Below, piece after piece: positions 12,101 through 22,059 of a stretch of 64,000 bases of DNA (positions are counted from its first letter, which is position 1; each line of letters starts with the position of its first letter). The translations under genes and the position numbers were made by a program. Source of the DNA: Gnetum montanum (Eukaryota; Streptophyta; Gnetopsida; Gnetales; Gnetaceae); assembly GCA_015680685.1 (NCBI GenBank), contig MNCI01034697.1, positions 1,812,503 to 1,876,502 on the forward strand, in the 5' to 3' direction. The notes below the pieces were generated by a model, which did no database searches, was not told the origin of the DNA, and saw only the letters and a list, made by a program, of their open reading frames with translations.

Positions 12101-13439
12101 GGACGGAAGAGCTGGGAGACGACACCATGGAAACAGAACTGGTCGATAACCAGGGTGGTGTTGATGAATGGTTCAGTAGCTTCCTTAAGGGAAGACTGGA
12201 CATTGGTGACCCTCCAAACCTAGAAGGGGACAGAGAACACGGTATATTTCCTTTTGTTTTATTGTGTTGCTTTATGCATTGTTTCTATGATGTTTTACTT
12301 TTATTTTTTTATCCCTTCCAGAAGAAGATTGGAGAATTCCTACGATGCGATTGGAAGTCCCCATGAAGGTGGTTCCCCCTGAAATGCCCCCTGAGGCTAG
12401 TCCACCTCGTGCTCGTAGACCATTTTCTTGGACTGAGATGCCAAGTAAAATGGATTTCGTGACCAGTATCGTCAACGAGGTGGTCGAACGTATTCAAGAG
12501 GCTCACCCTAAAATAGGTACAAATGTTTCAAGTCTTTTGTATCTTTAGAGTTTCACACCCTTTTTTTGTCGTCTAAGTTTAATGCCTGTTCTGTTTGTGT
12601 GCATAAGAGCCAAGCTGAAGTGGGATCCATCTGAGACCGTTAGCATTGAAAGTTTTCCTACACTACCCTCAGAAGTTGAGCAGATACTAAGGCCGGTCTA
12701 TGACGAGGTGGAGGAAGGTCTTGTGCACAACGCCAAATCGCTTTGGACCTATAGGCATTCCATCGAACAGTTATGGTTGCAAATCCAAGCAAAGGAAAAA
12801 GAAGTTTCCGAGCTATCAGTTGAACGCGATGATCTCAAGGCTCGCTATGAGTTTTCCTCAGCCAGACTAACAGGCGATCGTTCTTGGCGAATCTCTGAGA
12901 TCACTTATATTAGGTATTGGAACCTGCTCAATCGCCATGCATCACTAACTTGGAGACTAGCAGAGCATAAGGCCCAGATAGATCTTCTAAACCTTAAGTG
13001 CCAGGATTGGAAGGCTTTCACTTCCAAGGTGTATAAGTGGGGTCAGGATGAGAAGAACCACAAGCACCATTACAAGAAATCATTGAAAAAAGTATCTATT
13101 GAAAAGCACTAACTTGAAATGTTTGTAGAGGGTCTGGGTCTACGTTCTGCGTTTGATACCTTTGCTCAGAATACAACTGCTGAGATGGAATCGCCTACGA
13201 GGGTAATTACAACCACTTCTGGGGAGGTTTCTATGGGTGAATTCCCTTTGAAGCATCCTACATGGTCAGCGGTTGACAAGGGGAAGGCCTTGGCAAATGT
13301 TGATCTAGGGCTTGATGGGACTGACTGGGCTAGCATCTCAGAAGAGGAAATTCTCCGTCGACTGGAATTTGGTTTAGGGGGGTCCCCTNTGATTTTTAAT
13401 TTTTGGATTGAAATTGTTCTGGCTCACATTTTTGCGTAG
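9169..13439 (+). pseudogene. Antisense intron-containing gene in element A: FCP1/SCP-like pseudo-phosphatase with coiled coil
   Basis: Exon model: 9169-9299, 9968-10414, 10492-10763, 10853-11899, 12002-12241, 12322-12516, 12610-13439. All six introns start GT and end AG, the phases agree at every junction, and the total is 3162 bases (1054 codons with stop). Exons 2-3 resemble plant FCP1/NIF HAD phosphatases: a FLLVVEL strand where the family has LLVLDLNG, REGACEFLAFILDRFKVVVW, a Trp-X(n)-NTLFL strand where the family has NTLLIDD, then QNPPG. The catalytic Asp residues are replaced (E-x-V in motif I, AA for DD), so a catalytically dead fold is likely. Exon 4 is helical and of unknown family, with a basic Lys/Arg stretch near its end; exon 5 is Glu/Asp-rich; exon 7 is a Leu/Glu/Lys coiled coil. 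Nonsense codons: TAG at 9196, 9250, 11275 and 11491, TAA at 13110. An N at 13389 makes the last residues uncertain. The gene is antisense to gag-pol. Confidence 0.75.
9300..9967 (+). repeat. Intron 1 of the antisense gene, filled with 'agcgtagacggtttt' repeats
   Basis: Donor GTAGGC at 9300 and acceptor TTACTTGCAG ending at 9967. Nearly the whole intron consists of diverged units such as AGCGTAGACGGTTTTCATAG and AGCGTATACGCTGG. The core words (GCGTAGAC, GCGTATACGC) are the same as in the element's leader (18250-19000) and LTRs (2640-3140, 19680-20110). Confidence 0.75.
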
Positions 13440-13477
13440 GTCATAAATTGGATGTTTTGAGTTGTATTAAACGGATG

Positions 13478-13483
13478 AATAAA
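13478..13483 (+). terminator. Poly(A) signal of the antisense gene
   Basis: AATAAA 39 bases after the stop codon of the seven-exon model, in an AT-rich stretch that follows abruptly on the more GC-rich coding exon. Position and strand fit a 3' processing signal. Confidence 0.45.
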
Positions 13484-13739
13484 ATTAGTTAACTCTTGTA
13501 CTTGTATATCATTACATGTATATATATATATTTTATATCTATTTTTTGTGGACTTTGAGTTTAAATGTAAACACGACACGACAATGTAAAATGTTTTGGT
13601 TTCTTTTGTAGTTTATGCACGAATTAGGAATGTAAGTAGGAATGTAATTATAAGCGAAGGATAATTGCAAAGACTGTTATTGATAACACGATAATGAAAG
13701 CGTAAATTCGAACAATGAACTGGAATTTGGGAGAAAAAC

Positions 13740-14000
13740 AAAGTATAGGTAGATGATCTAGTCTAAGGCCATTTCAGGCCATACGCACTAGTTTAAGGCC
13801 ATTTCGGGCCATACGCACTAGTTTAAGGCCATTTCGGGCCATGCGTAAGCAAGAGGAGTTTTGAGCAACATGGGTGGATTTCTCTTGGTAGACCGATCAT
13901 TTCTGATCGTGGCTAGTTTTATGTCATTGCGGACATGATAGTTTAACATCATTTCAGACTTGGGAGGTAGTTTAACGTTGTTTCGGACTTAAATATCGTT
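13740..14000. repeat. Array of 'agtttaaggcc...gggcc' and 'agttt..gtc...gac' units
   Basis: Three units (13760-13850) read AGTTTAAGGCCATTTCGGGC plus C. They are followed by units with a different stem: ATGTC-ATTGCG-GACAT at about 13920-13940, then 'catcatttcagac' and 'cgttgtttcggac'. The array begins where the gag-protease frame ends and mirrors the array at 8340-8705 on the other side of the antisense gene. Confidence 0.75.
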
Positions 14001-17000
14001 TATTGGTTTAGTGATTTTTTGATTTTTCTCATTTTAACGTTAGGATTAGCATTAACGGGTATGATTCTATATTCAGTGTCTCCTTCGTTAACCACGTTGA
14101 ATGGTAATTCAGCCCAAGGGACGTCTAATGGGATAGTTTCTGCATTGGTGCTTTCCGATGCTTCTTCATGTATCGTGGTTTCTGTGTCAGTTGTAGTTTC
14201 TAAGTGAGGTTGTGTATGTACAATTTCAGGCCCCTGTATTTCTGTTTTGGGTGGATCTTCCTTTGGGTCTAAGAGATTATCGCCTACTGGTTGTTGTTCA
14301 TTTGTATTATCTCGTCTAGGCTCTTTGAGCTTAACCTCTGAGCCTTGATCCGTGTCTGTATACGATGAGATGGTAGGTGTAGCGGCCTCTCCATGTATAA
14401 CGATTTTGCCACCTTCATAAGGAAGGTAAATTTCTTGGTGTATGGGGGAAGAGACTGCTTTCAGTTGGGCTAACTAGGGCCTTCCCAATATTAGGTTGAA
14501 CCCTGGCATTTCATCGATTACCACAAAGTCGGCGGATGTGGGGAATTGATCCCCTGCTATAAAGTCTCAAGTCACGGTGCCTTTGACTATCATGCGTGAT
14601 CCGCTGAATGATTTCAAACACATGGTGGCGGTTGGTCTTATTAGCTCTATAAGCCCCAATTGTTCGACAATGGGATATGGTACCACATTTGTAGCAGCTC
14701 CATCATCTACATGGACCCTATGTATTTTGAATTGATTTATTTGTATTGTTATGAACATAGGTGCTGTTGTTACCTCCCCCATTTTCCCATTCACTTTGAT
14801 GTTGTCATTGTGGAAACTTAATGGTTTAGGAGTTGACCCTTGAGGCGAGTACATTACCGCATGAATTGAAGGTTCATTTGGAGGCAAGTCTTTGCTTACT
14901 GGGATGGATGTTAACATGCGCACTAGAGCTTCGCGATGGGTTTGAGATGTTAACACTAGGTCGTATAAGCTTAGTGAAGTGTTCATTTGTTTAAGTGCTT
15001 GCGTGACTTGTGTTAGAGCTGTTGCTAGATCTCTACTGTTGGGCGCATGTTTGTCGGCAGTGACTTGGTCCATTGGGCCCAACAGTTTTATTTTGTGCAT
15101 AGTCGATTTGTCATTTTTATCCGAAATCGTTGATTTAGGCATATCATGTTTTCTGGATGATTCACCCTCATAGCCTGTGTTCGGTTTATCGTTATGTGAT
15201 GTCATGGATACTGCATTTAGCGGGGTGCGTTTAGGAGGTCCTACGGCTAGTCGTTGGCACTCCTTCTCCAAGCGTTTGCGTGTAAGCTTGTCTACTGGGC
15301 ATTCTCGTGTGTGGCATGGGGGTGTCGTGGGTTTCGGAGCCTCAGGTTGCTTTGGAACTTTTACTACGTAGGGGTTAGGGAGAGGTTGTGATTGGACGGT
15401 TGCATGCGGTTGAGTGCTAGGCTGGCTGGGCACCTTGATGACATATGGACTCGGTTTATTCTATGTTTGTGAAGTGGAGGGTTGGTGGTCAATAGGACAT
15501 TCGGGTGTCCTAACGACGTATGGGGTTAGCCTAGCTGGAGGTTGTACCTCCGTTGTTGCGATTGCAAGTGGTACTCGGACTATGTAGGGAGTAGGCCGAA
15601 TAGGAGGTGTTTGAGTGTTTGCGGTAGTAGCGGCAGGAGGTATGCGCACCACATATGGTTTTTCGCGTGTCGGAGTGTTAGAAGTTGCTACGGCGGGCGG
15701 TACTCGGACAACATAAGGCTTCTCTGGGGAGTATGATGGTTGAGGCACGGATGTTTGTATAGTGGGAGGAATACGCACTACAAATGGTTTATTAGGTGTT
15801 TGTTGCTCATGGTCGGAATAGACGGTGTTAATACTGGGTGTTTCAGGTTCGTTATCAAGGTAGATTGTGTTAATCACGTACGGTGCCTCTTTGGTATTTA
15901 GAGGGTCTTTATACACACCCATGGCCTAGTTTTGTGGTTGAACCGGATTGGCTTCATCAAAAGTGATTTGACCCCCGTCAATCATTCGTTGGATGTCTTG
16001 TTTTAGGGTGAAACAGTAATCCGTGCTATGCCCATTACGTTGATGATAATCGTAGAAACGGTCCATTCTAAAGCCTTTTGGTACTGGGGGCTCATCTGGC
16101 GTTGCCAGACTTGGGTTCTGAACCAATTGACAGAACCGATCATGCCTTTGGATCGCAGCAGGGGACAACTATTTGTGTTTCATTAATCCAACTTTTAGGA
16201 GTTGGTCGAATAGTTGTGATGGCTTCATGGATAGTGGCGTGTATTGGAAGGGGTCCTTCCTCTCAAAGTTTCTCGTACGACCCGGTGCGGGGTTTTGTGA
16301 TGCAGATGATTCTGGTATGGTCGCAGGAGCGGGTTTGGTGTAATTAGCAGGGGCAGCAGATGGTTTTCTTAGTTATCCCATATTTGCTTGTTGTGTTTCT
16401 GCTACCGCCACTATAGTTGTTTTAACCTTTTCTTTATCTTTCTTACTATGTTAATTCTTAAAGGCTAAATATGCAAGATCATGAATGTTTTGGACTGCCT
16501 CCTCTATGTTCTTAATCTATACAAACGCTTGATTGAGGTTACGTGCATTGAGATAATATAGTTTGGATTTGATGAAGTCGTTGACAACCCCTTTTAGTAT
16601 TGTGAGGAGATACGTCTCTAGAATTGGCTCATGGAGTTCATTGAGAGCAGCACTCTATCGCTGGATGAATTTTTGGACAAGTTCAAGGGGTGCTTGTTTA
16701 ACCTGTATGAGGCTGTCAAGTGTTGCCTCAGGCTTCAAGTTATACTTGAACCTGGTGATGAATTGGTGCAATAAATCTTCTAGGGAAGATATTGAGTTTC
16801 GTGGCAAGGCCCGATACCAATCAAGTGCTCTCCTAGCAAGGGACATGGGGAACACTCGCATAATGGCATGTGGCCATGCCTGAAGTAGTGCACACTCTAG
16901 TCTAAACGTTATGAGATGAGCATTGGGGTCTGTCTCCCCGTTGTATTTGGTCAGTGTAGGTAAAGATACACCCTTAGGTAATGTTAGGGGCGGAACCGAA

Positions 17001-18202
17001 GAGCTAATAGGATCATCATGATAGAAGTCCACTACCTTCAACTCTCCATTGGGGGCTATTTTGAGGTGTTTGACCTCGTCAGTTAGCTCCTGCATTAACT
17101 TTTTAGCTTCAGCCCAGTCTTGGGCGCTAGGTGAGATGGCAGGTTGGGGATGTTATACGGTATACAGACTAGATTGTTGGACAGTGGGTTGGAAGGCAGA
17201 AAGCTGTGTGGTCGGAGGCTGTACTTGCGGGATATTTGTAGTGGGTGGTGCTAAGGACAGCACGTTGTAGGTAAGGGGTTGTTGTTGTTGTTGCGGTTGT
17301 ACTTGAGGGATGTTAGCTAGCAAAATTGTGTGAGGTGGTATGTTATAATGAGGGAGTTGATGCGGTTGGGCACCAATCGCTATCCATTGCCCGGTCATGC
17401 TTTGTGTGGGAATCCCCTGAACTTGTTGGGTTACGGTTGTGAAGGATGATCCTTGGGTTGGGATCCGCGGTATATAATGAGCGGATGTGGAAGCCGGTAT
17501 TACATGTGGCATCCTAATCACTCGGGGCGGGAAGGTTGTTCCTACAGCATTTTGGGGAGGTTGTACTTGCGAGAATGGAGGTATTGTTGCAACAAGGGGA
17601 ATAGCAAGGGGCAGTGTGTTGAGTTGCGGGTCGATTGCAGGAGGAATATGAACAAGTGTAGATGATTCTTGTTAAGGTATTTGCGCTTGGGTAAAGTTAA
17701 ATGGTTGAAGAGACATAATTTCCCCTGTGGCTGGATGAAACTAAGGGTTTGCATAGGTTTGCAGACTAAGAGTATGGTATGAATCTTCATGCTCAAATTG
17801 AGCGGCGAAGTCATCTTCCTCTTCCAATTGGGGGTTTGCCAGAGAATGGTCTAAAGACTGGCTCCTTTGTAGGAGGAGTTGTGAGATCAACTCAGAGTAG
17901 TGCTCTGGGAGAGGGATGATATCATATGTGGAAGAAATGAATTCTTGTCCTCCCCTATAGAAGAGTTCATATTGCCTCTTGACTTCTAGTTCGGTTTGGT
18001 CTACGATGAGGCTGGCTTGTATTTTCACGCATATGAAATTGTATTGGTCCTAAGTTATGATGTTGGACGATGGGTTCCTCCCTTGCAATCTAAGAGACCA
18101 ACGAGGCACCACTGTGGGTTGTACCATGGGCTGTTGAATGGCCATGGTGCCTACGATGTCTGTGACTGGCTTGGTTGTAGCGTTGGAGTTTGCGGTGTTC
18201 AT
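14000..18202 (-). pseudogene. Element A gag-protease polyprotein
   Basis: From the ATG at 18202 (minus) one register continues to TAA at 14000-14002 (about 1400 codons), interrupted by a dozen nonsense codons and no frameshift I can see. Domains: a Gln/Pro-rich N-terminal part; the retrotransposon Gag core (about 17095-16655, with SLARRALDWYRALP); a zinc-knuckle remnant (FYDYHQRNGHSTDYC, first Cys now Tyr) near 16020; seven PYVVR-type repeats (about 15840-15360); a basic/acidic linker; an aspartic protease (about 14760-14470) with HVDDGAATNV where Tat proteases have V-D-G/S-G-A; and an acidic Thr/Glu tail. Gag packages the RNA and protease cuts the polyprotein. RT is not in this frame; it begins 5.7 kb further on. 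Confidence 0.85.
15360..15840 (-). repeat. Seven PYVVR[IV]P peptide repeats in the gag-protease linker
   Basis: In minus-strand translation the motif recurs as KPFVVRIPP, KPYVVRVPP, KPYVVRIPP, TPYIVRVPL, TPYVVRTPE, SPYVIKVPS and NPYVVKVPK, spaced roughly 20-35 residues by Pro/Thr/Ala-rich linkers. On the DNA level the units are diverged, yet the PY[VI]V[RK]xP core is kept, which suggests selection on the peptide while the element was active. No family assignment. Confidence 0.8.
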
Positions 18203-18249
18203 GATGAACAGTTGAGAATACAATACAGTGAAAACGTAGGAAACTGGTA

Positions 18250-19000
18250 TACTTAGTACGTCAACAACGTAAATAGAGTCTACAGCGTAGAGCGTATAGC
18301 GTAAATGGTGTAGCGTCAGCGTATAGCTTATACTCAACAGCGTAGAGCTTACAGCGTAAACGTCAGCAGCGTAGACAGAGTCTACAGCGTAGAGCGTATA
18401 GTGTAAACGGTGCAGCATCAGCATATAGCTTATACTCAGCAGCGTAGACGAAGTCTACAGCGTAGAGCGTATAGCATAAACATCAACAGCGTAGATGAAG
18501 TCTACAGTGTAGAGTGTGCAGCGTATACTGAATGGCATAGATAGAGTACTGCAGACAAGGTCGTCGTATACTCAACAACATAGACGCTGGGGATTTTGCA
18601 GACAGAGTCAACGTACACTCAGCAGCGTAGACGCTGAGAGTTCTGAAGCACAATAAGTACTGCAGACAGGGTCAGTGTATAGTCAACAGCGTAGACGCTA
18701 GGGATTTTGCAGATAGAGTCGGCGTACACTCAACAACGTAGACGCTTAGAGTTCTGAAGCACAGTAAGTACTACAGAAAGGGTCGGTGTATAGTCAACAG
18801 CATAAACGTTGGGGATTTTGCAGACAGAGTCGGCATACACTCAGCAGTGTAGACGCTGGGAGTTCTAAAGCACAGTAAGTACTACAGGCAGGGTCGACGT
18901 ATAGTCAACAGCGTAGACGCTGGGGATTTTGTAGATAGAGTCGGCGTACACTCATCAGCGTAGATGCTGGGAGTTCTGAAGCACAGTAAGTACTAAGCAG
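18250..19000. repeat. Leader repeats of element A (four units of about 110 bp plus shorter units)
   Basis: From about 18577 to 18995 a unit of about 110 bases occurs four times: 'caacagcgtagacgctgggg', 'attttgcagacagagtc', 'gcgtacactc', 'gcgtagacgctgagagttc', 'agcacagtaagtac'. Before that (18250-18560) shorter units of 'agcgtagacgaagtctacag' and 'cagcgtatagcttatactc' repeat. The whole block lies between the primer site and gag and shares its core words with the LTR and with intron 1 of the antisense gene. Confidence 0.8.
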
Positions 19001-19004
19001 TTTT

Positions 19005-19023
19005 GGCCCCCCGTCTAGTGCCA
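19005..19023 (-). other. Primer binding site of element A
   Basis: Minus-strand TGGCACTAGACGGGGGGCC begins five bases inside the 5' LTR end. It starts TGG as a tRNA primer site must, but I cannot name the tRNA with confidence. It is not the tRNA-Asp-type site of the Athila-like elements here. Confidence 0.55.
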
Positions 19024-19028
19024 ATTTC

Positions 19029-20329
19029 TGTACCGTCCAAAATCGTCGGTTTCCGGCTGGAATGAAACAGAAACTAGGAGATCCTCGGACAAGCACAGAA
19101 GACCCTACCTTCGCTTGAGGGTAAGTTGAAATTAACGAAGGCAGAGTACCTTGGATGGTCCACACGCGGATCAGGCGAACGTACGCCGATATATTGTACG
19201 CTGGGTTATATGTAAATTGCGTAACTAATGTAAAACAGAGCATAAACGTACAAGAGCGTAAACAGTAAATATGCAACAATGAATGAAAAACTGTAACGAT
19301 TGTTGGCAAGGAAATGTAGCAATATTATTGAAAAATAAGAGTTACAATGCACCGGTCTAACGCAGTTGTGACTTTAACACAAGGTGGACGAATAGCCCCG
19401 GTGGATGCAGGGATGACTGTGTGCTGCGTTCAACTACAGGCACAATGTAAAAGCTGTATGCTCAACATGCAGGGTGGAGATCCAACGTACAGGGTTTTTG
19501 CTCTAGTTTTTCAGCATCTCTGGTTCTCTTTGTCTCTAGTTTGCTCAAAATTGCCAACCTCGATCTAATAGAAAATTGGGGTTTTTATACAGGTTTAGAT
19601 GTTAGACTCAGGTTGGGTGACATGTGGCACGTTGACCGGGTGCAAAAGAATGAAATGTTATAAGTGTACAACGCGCTGCATCTACTGAGCGTATACGCTA
19701 TGTGTGCTGAGTGTACACGCTATGTGTGCTGGGCGTATACGCTGTGTGTGTTGAACGTACACGCTATGTGCTGGGCGTATACACTGTATCTGCTAGGCAT
19801 ACACGCTGGGCGTATACGCTGTATCTACTGGGCATACACGCTGTGCGTGCAGGATGTACATGCTCAGCGTATGAACTCCAGAATGCAAGATGCCAACACC
19901 TGATGATTGCTCTGTTCGTGTGATTTGATGCTCTGTCCAGATCTTGCTCTAAAATGTTGTTTCCATGCCGTCTCTGGGGATTGCATGCCAGGCGTATACA
20001 CCAGTCGTACATGCTGAGCGTACATGTGAGGCGTGTACGTTGGGCGCGTATGCTGGGCGTATACGCTGTGGATGCAAACTTGGACGTATACGTTGGGCGT
20101 GAGAATGTGTACTTAGTGTAAACTAAGTATTTTAAGCTCCAAAGTTTCCATGTTTGATGCCAGATGTTCCCGTGGTCGTCGGTGGATCCCAGGGAATTGC
20201 TCCTTGTTGAGTTCAACTCTACTTGGAGCTGTCTTTGGGACCCTCAAGCTTTAGTCATGCTGGGGAACGTCATGACTTAGCTCGATTCTGGTTGGGAAAG
20301 TACTAAGCTCAGAATTTTGTGGTGTTTCA
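19029..20329 (-). repeat. 5' LTR of element A
   Basis: Plus-strand ends TGTACCGTCC and GTGGTGTTTCA. A TATA box on the minus strand lies at about 19582-19589 (GTATAAAAAC in minus reading). The array of GCGTATACGC units (19680-20110) corresponds to that in the other LTR but lacks the duplication seen there. After it come GATGT (the slightly changed target duplication) and insertion X. Confidence 0.88.
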
Positions 20330-20334
20330 GATGT

Positions 20335-22059
20335 GACCGCCAACAAGTGTCCTCGAATAGGATTTAGATGCTTACTGGTCTTCTGGCAACACCAAGGCCC
20401 AAATACCTCCAAATAGACTTAGTAGTTAATGTGAGTATGTGTGTGTGTTGTTGCGGTGTGCAGTTGTGAAAAATGAAACTATTGGGTTGTGTGTAAAACT
20501 ACAAATGACTTATCTTAAAGAGATTCAGCCAACTTTGCAAAGTACTGTAAGTTGTTGAGAGTTCTTATTCTGTTCAATTGCCNGGAATAATTCAAACTTC
20601 CAAGGCTCAAATAAGCAATTTCTTCAAGACAATCCTACTATGCTACCCAAAAATTTGTTGCGTAAACTATCACGTACGAGACTCTATTTTGGCTAGATAA
20701 CGGATGTCAACAATTGCATTCAACAGAACCTTCAAAAGACTTGCCAATTTTTGATTGAAATACCATAGAGATTCACTTTAAAGATAAAAGAAACTATTCT
20801 AGTCCTATCATAATACCAAACATTTTCTGAACCCTCTTGACTATTGAATCGTTCAACGGCTTAACTATATGCAGAGGCTCTCTTACAATGATCTCAATAG
20901 CAGTTCTTATACATTGCACAATAATAAAATTTATGACTAAAATGCTCTTAAGGCTTTTAAACACAAGCTCTTCCATGGCAAAATTTAAATAGAAATTTTC
21001 TATCATGCAATAAGAACAATAAGAGCAATCTAAAAATCCCAAAATTACTTGCCAGGCATGATACTATGTAAACCACTAGCTAAACAATTTAAACAAAATA
21101 AAAAAAATAAGCATAACTCACAGGACTATGACAAAGAGGCTGAAATATTATCTTTAGCAAGTCATCTTATAAGCAATCTTTCACAATGTCTTCTTTACAA
21201 ATCTTCCTCCAAGACCCTGAGTGAGTGATCCCAAAGTGTGTGATATATCCCCCCAACCCCTTTTCTTCCTATCCTTGAAGTCCTTTTATAGGGTCTCATA
21301 GGTAGTTAGGTATTCTAAAATATCTTGGGTAACTTCTCTCCCAAGTAAGGAAGTTATAACTTACACAACAAGTTAGGAGATATTACTTGCCCAACAAGTT
21401 AGGAAGTTGTAACTTAAACATGAACTTAGGAGAAAATCATGCTAACATTGGCATGTGTAAATATTAAAAATACTATTTTTATAAGCAACAACCTATATAA
21501 AAATAAATCCAAAATCTCCATATTATAAGAGCTTCATACAATTGTCATTTTATTTTTATTTAGGATTTTAATTACCCACTGTGTATAAAGCCTTAGTAAT
21601 TCATTTGGGATACTTAAATTAATGCTAGGTCTTTAATAAGCGCTCCATACAATTGTTGTATGTGAGAAATTCTAAAATTAATTTTTTGCCACTGGACCAT
21701 ATGAAATTGAAATTTTATTTTGTGACTTCAATTCCGTGTGTTCGGGTTTTTCACTTGTCTTCAGCGATGACAGTTTCTTCCGAATAAACTATAACCCTGA
21801 TTCATCGGCATCGACTAAATAATCTCCTGGTTCCGCTGATTCAGTTGTGCACCTATCTTGCTGTGTCTTCATATCTCTATGACCGCACTTAATGGATTGG
21901 TAATGGTGATGACAAATGCATTGGCGTCAGGCACTGCTACTATTTCTCGTAAGGTTGTTGTGTGGTGTTCAATTGCTGCATCCGTCTTCATTATCATTGG
22001 AAATTATTTCCAGAAGCATCGTGTTCATGCACAGTAGATCACACATGTTTCTCTGTTTT
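20335..22059 (-). other. Body of insertion X downstream of the PHD fragment; LTR-like U3/R/U5 character
   Basis: On the minus strand a TATA box (CTATAAAAGG, 21283-21290) is followed by an AT-rich transcribed-looking stretch ending ACACTTGTTGGCGGTCACA beside element A. This is the layout of a Copia-type LTR, but I see no partner LTR. A single N stands at 20583. A minus-strand frame at 20794-21042 (82 codons) shows no recognisable motif and I do not call it a gene. Confidence 0.4.

Larger units (their letters stand above)
1993..20329 (-). mobile_element. Element A: Tat/Ogre-lineage Ty3/gypsy retrotransposon, 18.3 kb
   Basis: Bounded by two clearly homologous LTRs (1993-3375 and 19029-20329) with TG...CA ends. 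The flanking 5-mers GACGT (1988-1992) and GATGT (20330-20334) are a target duplication with one change. On the minus strand the order is 5' LTR, primer site, leader repeats, gag-protease, gap, RT, RNase H, a second archaeal-type RNase H, integrase, polypurine tract and 3' LTR. The two RNase H domains place it in the Tat/Ogre lineage. A plus-strand (antisense) gene fills the protease-RT gap. All coding parts carry nonsense codons; the LTRs differ by several percent by eye. Confidence 0.9.

Noticed and set aside
14979-17665. Plus-strand frames of 64-106 codons (14979-15173, 16078-16347, 16563-16883, 17453-17665 and others)
   Set aside because: They are opposite the gag-protease frame of element A, which has clear Gag and protease motifs in a single minus-strand register.
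18250-19000. Regular repeats of about 110 bases as a CRISPR array
   Set aside because: Plant retroelement leader; units are directly adjacent with no unique spacers.
1971-20349. Short inverted word ACTTGTTGG / CCAACAAGT around element A as terminal inverted repeats of a DNA transposon
   Set aside because: The left word is explained by the TGTTGG start of insertion X, and the CTACT duplications place the true ends at 1971 and 23388; the right word at 20341 is internal to X.
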